Shown here: piece after piece, positions 1-11,623 of the stretch | Numbering within the stretch: position 1 is the first letter of the stretch | How the letters are laid out: each line of letters begins with the position of its first letter | NCBI GenBank assembly: GCA_029817715.1 | Contig: JARUPY010000606.1 | Span: 8,742,001 to 8,806,000 of the forward strand | Reading direction: 5' to 3' | Length of the DNA: 64,000 nt | DNA from: Melastoma dodecandrum | Taxonomy: Eukaryota; Streptophyta; Magnoliopsida; Myrtales; Melastomataceae | Notes under the pieces: generated by a model | Seen by the model: the letters and a program-made list of their open reading frames with translations, nothing else | Told to the model about the DNA's origin: nothing | Databases searched by the model: none | Made by a program: the position numbers and the translations under genes

Positions 1-98
1 TTGTCCCCAATCAGGAGTAACCCTAATAGAAATAAATAGCCTAAAAACCCAGACAAACAGGCTGCTGCGCTGCGCTGCGCTGCGCCTTCTCAGAGGAG

Positions 99-1838
99 AT
101 GGTGAGCCAACGTCAGAGAGTGGCTCGCAAGCGGTGCAGGGAATCTCACCCTGAGCTTTTCCCCGCGTCTTTTCATACGGACAAGCCAAATAACAAGTAT
201 AAGAAGAACAAGCTCTCCAATCTCAAGAAGAAGAAGAACAAGAAGAACGCCTCTGTAACGATTGGCGTCGACCCGAGCAAGGCTACGAAAGGCTCTCTCA
301 AAAGGCACCCTCTTAGAGTCCCCGGCATGATGCCCGGTCAGGGGTGCTTCATCTGCAGGGGTCAAGACCACATTGCCAAGCTTTGTCCCCAGAAATCTCA
401 CTGGGATAAAAACAAGGTTTCTCCTTTTCTTTTGTTATTTTGGATGGATTTTTCTTTAATCCGTGATGGCCGCTAATTTATTTTTTTGGGATGGGGTTTG
501 ATTTGCAGATATGTTTGCTTTGTAGGCGGAGGGGGCACAGTCTTAAACATTGCCCGAACAATGATGATGGGTCTGTTGTCGATAAGAAGATTTGCTACAA
601 TTGCGGAGACACGAGTCATTCTCTCGCAAGCTGTCCCCGCCCTCTTCAAGATGGTAAATTGCCTTAGGTGATCCGATGTTGTTTTCATCTGGTGTTGTGC
701 ATCAGAAGAAAGATCTTTATCTCAGTGTCGGGGTCTCACTCCGAGTTCTAGAAACACTTGTTATGATCTTTAGATGGAGACTGGAGTAGGCAGTGGTTTT
801 CAAGCATCATTTCAGTAAGAACTACCACATGTTTGTGACAGGAGGAACAAAGTTTGCTAGCTGCTTTATATGCAATGAACGTGGGCACTTGAGCAAAAAC
901 TGCCCTAAGAGTACTCGTGGAATTTATCCAAAGGTACATTGTCTTGCCTGGCTCAAGCTTTTGCTAGTACTTGCGGGACAATATCTGTTTAACGGATAGA
1001 GTAGTATGCTATATCTTGATGGATTTTTAGTGGTCGTCTGCCTCCGCTAACCGGTCATTCTTTAGGGCGGTTGCTGCAAAACATGTGGGGGAGTCACACA
1101 TCTGGCCAAGGATTGCCCGGAGAAGGGGAAGAAAAGTCTTGGCTTGATTAGCAGAAGAGGTAATGCTATCGAATACAATGATATATTGGACTTTTCAACA
1201 TCATAATTTCTTCAAAAGCAATCCCTTGCACCCTCTTTAGCAAATCTCTCTCTCTATCTCCATGTATAATTGTTCCCTGAATTAATGATGGGTGACTTTA
1301 GACGGGGCAGTTTTAGTTTTAGGAAATATTGGTCTTGGTTAAAAGGTAAGATAAATTGGTTCAGTTGCGGGATACAAGTCAAGTGCAAGGTTTTGATAGA
1401 GAGAAAGTGTGTTGAATGTGGGTTCAGCTAACAGGTCTGGGCTAGCTGTGCATGGGAATATACAGTATGAGGTAGACGTCATTAATGTTCAGACAATTTG
1501 AACCAAGTATGGCAGCCTGCTATCATAGGTTGGGTCAATTGGTTGTGAAGTGTGGTTCTATATTCTTAGCACGGCATGCTTGAAAAGGTTAGTGGGTATG
1601 CATCCATAATAATCTCACTAAACCCATTGTTTTTCATGTTTTCAACATAGCATTTGCAAGCGAAGAGATGCCAAGACCACAGGTAACTAAATTTACTAGT
1701 GGGGATGATCTAGAGGATGACTTTGCTGTAGACAAGAAAGAGGTTGCTTCATCTACAGCAGATGCTGCCAGCACGGGAAGTGGTCATGCAAAAACAAAGA
1801 AGAAACCTGGAACTAAAATCGTTAACTTTGTTGGCTAG
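99..1838 (+). CDS. CCHC zinc-knuckle protein (ZCCHC9-like), 5 exons
   Basis: Exons read as 99-416, 509-653, 842-933, 1066-1159 and 1651-1838; every junction is GT-AG and phase is kept to the TAG at 1836. The N-terminus (residues ~30-60) is strongly basic with Lys/Asn runs. Four or five CX2CX4HX4C-type zinc knuckles follow, among them CFICRGQDHIAKLC, CLLCRRRGHSLKHC, CYNCGDTSHSLASC, CFICNERGHLSKNC and CKTCGGVTHLAKDC. The tail is acidic then lysine-rich. This series is typical of the ZCCHC9/retroviral-type zinc-knuckle family of nucleolar RNA-binding proteins; role in RNA binding or processing is inferred from the family. The gene is convergent with the ADF gene, whose stop lies about 590 bp downstream. 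Start is the first ATG after a GC-rich leader (TGCGC repeats at ~67-85). Confidence 0.85.
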
Positions 1839-2423
1839 CCCCGTAGTTCGAGTCTTTCTCCTCATTCAATGTTAGATAGGATGCAGCGAGTTCACCATTG
1901 ACAAGGGTGCCAGTTTTGACTTCTATGCTAAAGATAAGATAGGCTTTTCATTTCATTTTCTGGGTTGTATGATGAGTTACTTTTCCTTGAGAGACGAGAC
2001 CGACAATAGACATAAACGCATAAAATCATTTATGGGAGAGTTTTTAACTGTTTATATCTCATATTTTCTCCTGTTCGAAACTAATCTTCCATTCATTGCC
2101 TTTTTGTTTACCCATGTGTGAGAAGTGTCTTCCGTGCAGCAGAATTATATGGTAATTGCATTGAATTTGTGTGTTAGAGGTTAGCTGAAAGGTTCAAAAA
2201 TAGACAAAATGACAATATGATACAGCATGTATTCAGGTCACAGCTGTTCGTTTACAAAGAATACTGGAACAAGTTGATTCATCGCCAAGGTTGCAGAAAA
2301 AAAGAAAAGAAAAATGTGATGGTGTGTAAAAAGGGAAGGATCAAGCCAAATATTTGCTTTTTTTCTTCTTCTGGCCATGGACATGAAGGTGGGAAAGGGA
2401 CAAAAGAATGCGACCTGGTGGGT
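1839..2423. other. Convergent intergenic region
   Basis: This stretch holds the 3' flanks of the zinc-knuckle gene and of the ADF gene. It is AT-rich and I see no further coding exon, RNA gene or element in it. Confidence 0.6.
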
Positions 2424-3079
2424 CTAAAGGGCTCGGCTTTTGATGATGTCGATGCTCATTTCGCTGGGATCTGTGGCTTGCAACTCGACCTGAATCCCAT
2501 CCAGTTCTCTCTTGAACCTGTCCTTGGAGCTGGCATAGACCATCTTACTCCTTATCTTGGCGGTGTCGGGGGACCTGAGAAAGGAATAGGAGACATCTTA
2601 AGCGATGATATAACCACGTCATTGGCAGCTGCGACACAATGTGAGGCGAATGAAAGATTCAATACCAGGCGATGAAGAAGATCTTGCTCTTCTGGCAGTT
2701 CTCGTCGGTGGTGAAATCAAAGTCATAAACAGCGTAACGGCACTCGTCGGCAGGGAGGGAAGAGGTGAAGTCGTCATAGGTCTTGTCGCTGCTGCCGAGC
2801 TCGTCGATGACCACCTGCTGATTCTGGATGCGGAAGGTGATGAACCTGTAGATCCTCTTGGCTTTCAACTCCAAGAACTTGAGCTTGCACTCATCGTTAA
2901 CGGCCATCCCAGACGCGGAATTCGCCTATATTTCGTTATTTCCATAGTCGACAAACGCGAAAAGAAAAAAGAGGGAAAAGAACCGATCAGGAATCAAATA
3001 AAACGAGAAATCAAAGAAGAGGAGGAGGAGGTGACATGAAACGGGGAGGGTCGGGATGAAGGAAAGGAGGAGGTACCAT
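2424..3079 (-). CDS. ADF: Actin-depolymerising factor (ADF/cofilin), 3 exons
   Basis: Binds and severs/depolymerises actin filaments in the cytosol. Exons (minus strand) are 3077-3079, 2666-2925 and 2424-2574, giving 137 residues, the usual plant ADF length. Exon 1 is only the ATG, with the GT donor immediately after it (3076-3075); an intron right after the start codon is the conserved plant ADF gene structure, which is why I choose this start. The product begins [15 protein letters not shown] and contains the ADF-homology landmarks [45 protein letters not shown] and a C-terminal IIKSRAL. The N-terminal serines include the site phosphorylated in plant ADFs. All catalytic-type actin-binding segments appear intact. 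A purine-rich leader (3080-3240) lies upstream. Confidence 0.93.
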
Positions 3080-3519
3080 TTCTTTTTTCTCCACCAAGGA
3101 AGAGGAAACGGAGAAACGTTGATTTCAGAAATGGAGGAAGGAATGGCGAGAGGAAGGGAGGAGGATGGGGAATTGAGAGTAGAGGAGGGAATAATGAGGT
3201 GGGTTTGAGCGGTGGAGAGGAATTACAGGAAGGAGAAGAAGAAAAAAGTGTTTTAGATTTAGAGTTTCACGTTCCCCCTCCCTTTTTTTTTTAAATTAGA
3301 TTTTGGTCTTTATGTGCGTAGGAGGAGGGGAAGATGAGATTCATTAATCTCTTCACTATCATCTTGGGAGAGGGGGGTGCTCCTTATTGGGCCTGTGATG
3401 AAATGAGGTTGGGCTTGGTGGGCTCGATCCAACTTGGATGAGCCGGCCGAGCCCTTTGTGTCTCTCCAAGATAGAAATGACCGCCCCTTGCTACTCTTTT
3501 TTGCTGCTTTAATTGTGTT

Positions 3520-3960
3520 GTGTATAGACAGACAGACAGACAGACATTCTACCCTTTTCTATGTCAATTACTTAATCGCAGGTTGGATGTGAGTTTATTC
3601 AATAAATATGTGCTTCAAAGTGATTCAAATTACTCAACATCATGCTTTTGCTCTTGTTCTGTCTCTGCTTCTGTTGGTGATGAGCATGGTTCAGTTCTGC
3701 AGCTCCAGACACCCTCCCTGGACAACAACTTACTAATAGCACTGTCCCAGGAGTTGGAGCATTCAGGGTTTTCATTGTCGGAGGACGTTATTCATCAATA
3801 TGCATCAGGCAAGCTGCCCTCTTTGGTTCTGCATAGAAAGGAAGAAAGAATACTTTATAGGAGCAAATGGCAAAAAGCGCAGGAGATTAGAGGCTATGGC
3901 AAAAGGATGAAGGTGGTACCTGGACTTGACTATTCCATCCTTGAGAGCATCCGGGAATGA
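3520..3960 (+). other. Unassigned open frame, 146 codons
   Basis: An uninterrupted frame that begins in the AGAC microsatellite, so its first residues are certainly not real. From ~3582 a splice-acceptor-like CTTAATCGCAG precedes a stretch with plausible codon use (containing ELEHSGFSLSEDVIHQYASG), so it could be an orphan or relic exon. I do not recognise the protein, and no partner exons with matching phase were found nearby. It may be chance. Confidence 0.15.
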
Positions 3961-4393
3961 TTAGAACATCCAATCGGCAAGAATTCCAAGGTTGATCAAA
4001 ATGTGCAAGGACTCCGAGTTTCGATGACGAGGACACAGGCAAGGATGACGGAAAGCGTGTCGGCCTCAATCGTGAGACCTTAAGGGGATGGAGTAGGTGG
4101 GCGCGTCTCGTGCGCCCTTCATTCTCGACCTTGAAAGGGTGGTCCGTCCGTCCATTCCAGTTCACTTCACCCAGCTAATGTTTGGTTTCAGTTTGTTTTC
4201 CCAAACCGCGGTTTGCCTTTGAACCTGAGCTTTGAGCCTTCCTTTGTCAGTAACCCAAGAAATAGCAGAGAGATGAAGGAGAGGAGTTTCAAAACCGACA
4301 GGATAACAATCAACATCTGAATAATGAATGAATACATACATCATCAGATTCTTATGCTTTGGGGTGGATCTTTTCTATCCCGTGTTCTTCCAG

Positions 4394-4401
4394 AAATATC
4401 T
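4394..4401 (+). promoter_or_regulatory. Evening-element-like motif
   Basis: AAATATCT, the core of the evening element (AAAATATCT, lacking the first A), sits about 640 bp upstream of the TATA box of the COR27/28-like gene. Arabidopsis COR27/COR28 are clock-controlled, so such a motif is expected, but 8-mers of this kind occur often by chance. Confidence 0.3.
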
Positions 4402-5037
4402 TTTTTTCCTCAATCATCATAATATTATTCATATTCGTATGGGCCGTGGATGATATTTCTGGTCCTTTCGGCCCCCACCACCACCACACCCTTTCTGATC
4501 TTTTTCACTTTTCTCTGTGTACTTTCTGATCTTTTGACACTTTTTCTTTTCTTCTCTATCTACTCTTCTCTGTGTGTGTGTGTGTGTAATTTGTGGGGAC
4601 TCTTGGCCGAAATATTCTCAATCATCTTACTCGCTTTTTTCTTTAAATTTTTGAGAGAAAAAGAAAACATTCGGGAATGGAGAGTCCTGGAAAGATGCTA
4701 CATTTTTTTTTTTTGCCCTTTTTCTTCTCAAATGAAGACATAATTATTACCAGTGCTGCTGTGGGAGTTACATCCAAAAGGGGATGATGGCATCACATTT
4801 GACATTTTGAGGTCTCTCCTAAGCGACAAAAACTTCACATGGGCCACCATTTTTCTTTTCTTTTTTTTTTTTAATTACATGACATTAGAATGACAATGGG
4901 ATGATGTTCCCCCCACCCAGCCCAGAATAAAAAAATCACACTTAATTTGACAGGAGGAGAGAGATCAAAACTAAGCATGTCTTAAACATACATACAATGA
5001 TTCCCCCCCACAAAGCTTTTGCCTTCTTTCCCCTCCC

Positions 5038-5044
5038 TATAAAT
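5038..5044 (+). promoter_or_regulatory. TATA box of the COR27/28-like gene
   Basis: TATAAAT lies 60 bp upstream of the ATG at 5104, leaving room for a short leader starting near 5070. Confidence 0.55.
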
Positions 5045-5103
5045 TGGTGTGCGCTCCCACCCACAATTAACCATTTACCCTCAAGAGCGAGGCCAAAGTA
5101 AAC

Positions 5104-5948
5104 ATGGAGCATGAGCAACCGTCTGGTCATTGGACGAACGAGAAGCATTCTCATTACTTGGATGCGATGGAGTCCTCGTTCGTCCGGACCATGTTGGAAG
5201 AACGCAATGCCGGGAGGAGCACTCGCCTCGACCGCTACATCCCCGATTCCAGTGATTCCACTAGAGACTCTCCGTCTCGCACCTGGAACAAGCATCACAA
5301 CTCCTCCTCCTCCTCCTCCTCAGGTGCCGACTTTTACTTTTTAGTATTCTAGTTTCACTTCCCGCCGATAAAAGGAATACGAGGAAACACTCCTTGGAAT
5401 GCATAGAATATGCTGCAGATATTTGTTTTTTTTTTTTTTTTGTTCCCATGCTGTGCTTTCTTTCACTTTTTTTTTACCGTGGACTATCTTCCATCGGCTA
5501 GTCTCAGGGGAAAAAGTGTAAAAGCAGGTGTGATATTTTTGTCCTAGGATCATATCATCTTTGATAGAATGCTTTGTGGTACCAGGAAAGGGTAAGAAGG
5601 ATGCCAGAGATGACAACAAGAGATGGAGAAGACATCCGACCACCGATGACAACTCTGTCCTCGATCAGGTAAACACACCCTACCCTCATCACATATCTCG
5701 CTCGCCGCTATCTTTCCAAACAGTATACATAACCTCGACGTGACCGAGTCGATCCAGCAAACACTCGGCTTGAATCCTAACATGTGAAAACCGATGTTGT
5801 CTTAACGGAGCACCCCCGTGGATTCATCCAGAGAAGGGGATTGGTTTTGTGGGGGATATCAGATAGTTTTTGGATATTGTTTTTCTTTTGTGGTTGACAG
5901 GTTGTCCCGCAGATGAGCTACAAGGGGGATAAGGGTGGCAAAGACTGA
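5104..5948 (+). CDS. COR27/COR28-like cold- and clock-regulated protein, 3 exons
   Basis: Exons 5104-5323, 5586-5668 and 5901-5948 give a 116-residue protein with consistent phase. The N-terminus carries the family signature WTNEKHSHYLDAMESSFV, matching the W-T-[DN]-E-K-H-x3-L/Y-x-x-M-E-x-S-F-V block of Arabidopsis COR27/COR28. A serine run (from a TCC microsatellite, 5301-5320) precedes a basic exon 2, and the C-terminus has DQVVPQ, another conserved short block. COR27/28 are small nuclear proteins linking blue light, the circadian clock, cold response and flowering; the role here is inferred from the family. The exon-1 donor falls in the microsatellite, so the serine number may vary between alleles. 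Confidence 0.72.
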
Positions 5949-7434
5949 TAATCATTGTAAATGTGGAGGATCTCATATGCTAAAAACAAAATATAATGTA
6001 TTTGGCATAAACAGTTTGTCTTCTAGTTGGGTCCACTTTCCTGGTCTTCTTATCATCCCAGTCGCAGTGCTGTGCAGTGAAGTGAAGCAGCTTAATGATA
6101 TGATGCTAGTAAGTAATATAGCGTTTTGCCTTTTTCTCATCTTCCTAGAAAATGTTGTGCTTAGGCCTCTCTAGCAAAGCATTGATTGCAGCAGCGGGTA
6201 ATCCCACCTGCGCTTTTTACTGTGTTTCAAAGGAAGAAGCACGTAACTGTGATTGTATTTCTTCTCATTGATGATTATATATAAAATGTAGATGATAAAA
6301 GTAAAAAAAGAACACATACACCCAGTGGCATCAGAGTTACTCTCCTTGTCCTGTATCTGTTATCTCTGCCCCGGATCATCTGTAGCTGCTTTATGGGCCT
6401 GATCGATTCCATGCATTGCTTCCTGGTATCTGTGGATTGTCTCTCTCAGCCGTCATCTAATTCAACAAACACTTGAGCACGTTCAGACTAACATCATCCT
6501 GCTCGAACTGATGTACTTTTTCGATCATTTACTCAGTCTATTTCAATGTAGTGTCCGAAATCTCCGAACCAAGTTCAATGGAAATGCTAAATTGTTGCTA
6601 TGACAAGTTGCTATAGCCCGCCGGCAATACATTCGTTAGACGCAGGATTTTCTGTAGGACTAGCTCTTCAAACGACAAAAAGCCTTCTTACTGCTGATCT
6701 CCCATGACAAAGCAGAGTTATTATTGTGAAAGGTCTTCGGGGGAGAAGTCGTCTTCGAGTCCAGCCTCGACACTTCGAATGATGTCGTTCGGAGCTTTCA
6801 TCTTCAGAACACGAGATGTCGTCGCACAAAAGCAAACGTAAATGAATATTGCACATGCCCTTTTCTTAGTTGATTCAGGCATGAATTGTCTCGACATCTT
6901 AATTCACGCAGTTCCATATCTGGATCTATTGTACAAAGTGAATGGAAGCAACAGAGACAGATGCCAAAATGACCAAAATATATAAGTAAACTCCAGTGTT
7001 CATTGGTTGATGCAATAAAGCCCCCAAAAGACCGAGGACATTGAGTTGATGAAGGCCGGATGCATTTCAAATGTAAGTGTTTTTTGCTAGGCCAAAGACC
7101 TGGACCCCAGCGCAGGGCTGAGTTTGTCGTCTATGAACACATCCAATTGAAAATAGAAGGAGACAGGCTTCTTTATTACAGTAAAGCTTGAAGCCAGGGG
7201 TCACACACTTCAAATCACCCGGCATTGTTCTCAGGCACTGCTCCGGGGGAAAAGAAAGAAAAGGAAACAGAAGAAAAGTTCAAGAGGGGATAGCATTATT
7301 CAACACCAAGGCAAAAGGCAGGCGTTGAAGATCTTTACTTCACGTAATCTTCATCAGATATCTGCATTTTCAACAAACAAAGTTCCTTTAGAACAGGGAT
7401 GACATTTGAGGTTCACTTCTCCATAAGAATCAAC
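5949..7434. other. Intergenic
   Basis: The 3' flank of the COR27/28-like gene followed by about 1.4 kb without recognisable exons on either strand. Short frames between 6668 and 7070 (-) show no family resemblance. Nothing else identified. Confidence 0.5.
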
Positions 7435-7726
7435 TTAGATAAAAAACTGACCGCAAGTGAGAGGAGGAGGCTGGCACATGGCTGGAGGCGAGAAGCAATC
7501 CTCAGGGTGTTACAGAGGCAGTCGTGCTGGATAGATTGGACCGCCGAGCAGCAGTCGTTGCTCGGAGTTATGCCTCTCGCTCCTGGAACCACGAAAGGTG
7601 CGCACATGTTAAGGTTGGTCAGCTCTGGCCTCGAACCTGCCCTACGAGCTGCAGCTGAACCATTGACGCAATCAAAACTGAAAGAGCAGCAACACGGACG
7701 AAAGCCGATGATTTGGTAGCTACCAT
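7435..7726 (-). pseudogene. FIL1/A9/MEN-8-like anther lipid-transfer protein, frameshifted
   Basis: Read on the minus strand from ATG 7726: a good signal peptide (hydrophobic VAALSVLIASMVQL, then VRGQS) runs into a stop. The mature part resumes in another frame as ELTNLNMCAPFVVPG, CCSAVQSIQHDCLCNTLRIASRL, then shifts frame once more to PAMCQPPPLTCG and a stop at 7435. This is the eight-cysteine motif of the small tapetum/stamen-specific lipid-transfer family (FIL1, A9, MEN-8). Cys2, CC, CxC, Cys7 and Cys8 are present; Cys1 is lost at the first lesion. The two frameshifts lie near 7632 and 7480. Family members are secreted lipid-binding proteins of the anther. A tiny intron is an unlikely alternative because no GT-AG pair fits. 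Confidence 0.68.
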
Positions 7727-7776
7727 GCTTCCCAACACTAGATTGATTCCTTCTTGCTATATAAGTTGTGGGTGGG

Positions 7777-7786
7777 TATATATAGG
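7777..7786 (-). promoter_or_regulatory. TATA-like box upstream of the lipid-transfer pseudogene
   Basis: A TATATATA stretch on the minus strand about 50 bp before ATG 7726. It suggests the pseudogene still has its own core promoter instead of being a processed copy. Confidence 0.35.
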
Positions 7787-8253
7787 CCTACCTCGTGAAG
7801 CTTTGGCATGATCCACCTACATTTCTCAGGTCAACAGAACATGGCGTTTGTGCGCAAATTTTTTAGCGAAATTTCTTCTAAAGCAACGTGATCACCCGTT
7901 TGTTTTGTACGACAGATTAAGGTTTAGCAGCGGGATCATGCATTCTTCTCAGAATGATGAAACTGTCAAAGCCATGGATTATTTTGATTTGAGCTTCAGA
8001 TGAAAGGAAAACTTAGTCCTCCGAGTCCACGAAACAAGTCATAGTTAACCAAAAAGTTTGTAGGGAATTAATCTACGCCCTTTTGCAGATTTACATCATG
8101 AATCTGGATTCTTTCTGGTAGCAGGAAATTACGGGAGGGGGGGTGTTTGGTTGGAGTTGCAACCTACGACCACATAAAGAATGGCTGGCTATTAATAACA
8201 AAAATAAGATCAACTGTAGGGAAGATAAGCCTGACTTAGCACCCAAAGGAAGG
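7787..8253. other. Intergenic
   Basis: Upstream flank of the lipid-transfer pseudogene and 3' flank of the PMT gene. I see nothing further in it. Confidence 0.5.
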
Positions 8254-11078
8254 TCATGCAGCCGATGATGCTGGAGCCGTCCAGTAGGACTTCACTGCGA
8301 ACAAGAGCTTCTGCCTGATCAAAGGCCCGTCCTCGTGATCGATGATCTGGCTGTCGTATTCCATTCCGTCCATCAACCTCTTCACCTTCACAAGGACGTC
8401 AACGTCATCCCGGATAATCACGCTCCCTTCCGGCCTCAGTATCCTGTCCATCTCCAGCAAGATATCCTCTGCTTCACATCTGCCACGAAGCATCCAGTAT
8501 CTCAGTTTTTCTTTTCCCATTCTGTTAGTTGATGAAGCATCAGAAATAAACATATAGATAGATACCTGTCCTTGTATAGAGCGAAGATTGAGTCGGCATG
8601 AATGAGATCATAAGTTCTCGGATAAGTAGACATGGCTTCACACCTGGACAAATCGATAGCGAAAAAAAAAGATCAGGGTTGTGGGATATAGTTGGATCGA
8701 GGATCCACAAAATGAGCAAAACAACAGATAGGGTCCGATTATTTTACCAGCTCTGGTAAGTTCCGATCAATCCTCTTTCATAGATAACGCCGAGCGTGTT
8801 GATCTCGGCTTCAACAGGGACCACATTCATCACCCAAAGAGCATCTTCCGCAAGTGCGGCCGCGAAACCGCCCCAGTGAGCGTTCATATCCAAAAGATTA
8901 CGGTACCTCCCAGCCTGTCCCAACTGGTTATTTACTGTTTTGTAGTATGACACCCTCCTCTTCCATAAATCCCCGTCACTCTGGAATTTCTCGGGGGTAA
9001 CACCGGGTATTGTCCCCCTGCTGATTCTTGGAGGAACCGCGTATACCCTCTGCGGCCAGTTCTCGAGTTTGCCACCTGCCACTTCTTGCTCGGTTGAAAC
9101 CGGTGGCAGCGGTGTTAAGCAAGATTCCATGTTCGTGTACCTGCAAATGACCAATACGAGTCGCGTACCCTACTTTTAGCATCTCCACGTAAGAGAACTT
9201 GGACCGTTAATTTTCTATACAGGACAGACCATGCGATGTCGGGGTCTTGGTTTGGGCAGAAGGGTGGGTTCTGGACGAGCTTACGGTTGGCCTTACAGTT
9301 GATGTGATTTATAGGCTTCTGCCATATGGCAATATCGCCTTTCTCGACTACTTTGTTCCAGCAGAGGCTGCTCGCCACATTCTCTATCGTGTCCTGCTCG
9401 GACTTCAAATCTCCCTGCGTCCTGTTCCACCCTTTATAGTACTTCCTCCAACGGATTGGAGGGCCTGAAAGGATCCAGTATCCGCCGGGTCTCAGAACTC
9501 TGTCAACCTCGATCAGATTCACGCCCCCTGGAGAGAAGTCCGCAGACAACGCCCTCATGCTCACCCAAACCATCCAGATGGAACGTTGACGGAGGAGTTA
9601 AAATAAAATTATTGTCATTATACCGAGATCGCCCCAGGGAATGAGGCAGCGAGAGCAATGCGCCATGTCGAAAGCCCTGGAAGGATAAGGGAGCCTCTTG
9701 GAGGCTAGGACTCCGATCAAGGCCGGGACGCCACGCTCGAGAGCGAATTGGACTTGAGCTTCGTGGGAGTCCCTCGGCGCAAACGACACGGTCAGGACGT
9801 TCCTAGAGAGTAGGTAAGCTCCCCAGCTCGCGACCTGGGATGAGCAAAAGGAGAGTATCCAGAGGATCACCAAATGTTACATCACACTGAAACCAAAACT
9901 TAATTATAATTTTCAGAATCAATCCCTAATTATCCCTTTTCACAAACTTCTTTTCATCACAATTTTTTATTTTTCCTAAATTTGCGAGTAGTTCAAAACA
10001 CGATAAAGTCAAATGGACACGTCATTAGTATTTAAGATCACACCCCTACTCCCTTCTTAGACGAGGATGTAATTAATATTTTTGTGTACTGCCGGGGTGG
10101 TTACAACCTAAGACCAATGCTAAAATTAAGACAGCCAGCCAGACAGACATTGAGGGGATTTCATTACCATAAATTAAGAGAGAAAAGAAAACACAGACAA
10201 AACACAAGAGTAGGAAGGATGGGACAAAGCAGCGGCGACCAGTTCCAATCGTGCAAGTTTATATTATTCCGACACACAAAATGCAGACCAGACGACGACG
10301 ACGACGACATCATATCGTTGGAGATTATATGATTTTGTGGAGGAGGAGGAGGAGGAGGAGGAGGAAAAGGTTATAATGGTCAGAATAAGGGGAGAAATCT
10401 TACCCCGCAGCCGGTGTCGATAGCTGTCCTGATAGACCCGTCCCTGAGGTTGATCAACTTCCCTATGTCGTCTATGTACACGTCTGCCCCGTTAGGGAAC
10501 ATGGTTCCCCCGCCCGGGAACTTGAACCGGTCCCCCTGGTAGTGGATCCAGTTCTGGACCGCCTTCTCTACAGTCAGCTCCTTATGAGGCACGTTCGCGT
10601 ACCATGCAAAGTCCCTGCTCGCCGGCCACCTGAACGGGATCTTGTACCCAAAGGGAGCCGGCACACGGCACTTTAGAAGTTCATCCTTCCCGGGGCAGTG
10701 CCTCTCCCTGTATATGAGGCGGTTGCGGTCGAAACGGAGAGAGCGCTGGACATCCTCGCAGGGGGTGTACTCGCTGTACTTGACGTGACAGGGCGGGAAC
10801 TTCCTGACTGCCTCCTCCTCGTCCAGGGGGCCGTCCTGGCGGTGGTGCACATCGAAGTCTAGAGTCACGGGGGGAGTCTCCGCGGCGAGGTTAGTGGAGT
10901 CGCAACGGGAGACGACGTCGGAGGAGGTGGTGGAACCGCGTTGTTGCCAGGAACCGAGGAGGTAGGAGGCGAGGCAGAGGCAGAGGACGAGGAACCAGGT
11001 GGAGAGGTGGGAGTTGCGGAAGGAAGAGGGGGAGTTGGGTTTATTGGTGGGGTGGTAGTGGAGGAATTGCCCTGCCAT
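8254..11078 (-). CDS. PMT15-18-like methyltransferase (DUF248), 6 exons
   Basis: Exons (minus): 10404-11078, 9624-9834, 9230-9527, 8748-9140, 8566-8643, 8254-8479; 626 residues in frame. It is a type-II Golgi membrane protein: a short cytosolic tail, one membrane span (~residues 26-43, [18 protein letters not shown]), then a lumenal methyltransferase-like domain. Family landmarks are [37 protein letters not shown] (SAM-binding loop), [58 protein letters not shown] and [12 protein letters not shown]. These fit putative pectin methyltransferases of the QUASIMODO2-related PMT family; the N-terminal LLGSWQ and C-terminal AVKSYWT favour the PMT15-18 subgroup. Pectin methylation is inferred from relatives. 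No lesion seen. (GGA)n and (ACG)n runs lie in the first intron (10291-10366). Confidence 0.93.
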
Positions 11079-11623
11079 CTTGTGTTTATGATCTGAGGAC
11101 TGTGTGGTGAGAACCTTTTAAAGGGAGGGGGAAGGTGATGGGATTAAGAGGGAGAGGGAGAGGGAGAGGGAGAGGGAGAGGGAGAGGAGACTGGTTCTCT
11201 AAACAAACACTGCCGCCTATCACTAGTAGTAGCACTACTTCAAATATCTTAAGAAGGTTAGATTAAGGTGTTGAGCATTCTTATTATCTAAGTGATCTCA
11301 TCTTGGGTATGTGCTACATGTAGTAAGTAAAGGTGTTGTTGATCTGGTGGGATTGAAGAAACAGCATCATATTTCACTTACTTTAAATGGGGTTGCCCCT
11401 TTGATTTCCTTTCTCACTAATCCTCCCGTGAATTAAATATATATATACCAATAATGGGAATCAAATCAAGTAGATGGAAATCGAATTCATTTATTAATTA
11501 ATAACATTTTGTTGCTGTTTCTATTATTATTATTATTATTTATGAGAGTGGGGGAATTGGGTTTGAATATGTATGTATTAATCTTTTTACTAGAGTTAGG
11601 GTGATCATCTAATCAAATTCTTG
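11079..11623. other. PMT promoter with (GAGAGG)n microsatellite
   Basis: Upstream region of the PMT gene and 3' flank of the F-box gene. It holds a GAGAGG/GAGGGA hexamer repeat at ~11147-11186, about 70 bp upstream of the PMT start, and an (ATT)n run at ~11524-11540. No gene seen. Confidence 0.6.

Larger units (their letters stand above)
3080..5037. other. Intergenic: ADF promoter side and COR27-like promoter side
   Basis: Divergent promoter space between the ADF gene (-) and the COR27/28-like gene (+). It contains an (AGAC)n microsatellite at ~3525-3546, a weak unassigned open frame at 3520-3960, a (TG)n run at ~4569-4588 and several long T tracts. An evening-element-like sequence at 4394-4401 is listed separately. 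No recognised gene. Confidence 0.5.

Noticed and set aside
4450..4743. Hydrophobic plus-strand frame
   Set aside because: T-rich low-complexity DNA with a (TG)n run; no start context or homologous motif.
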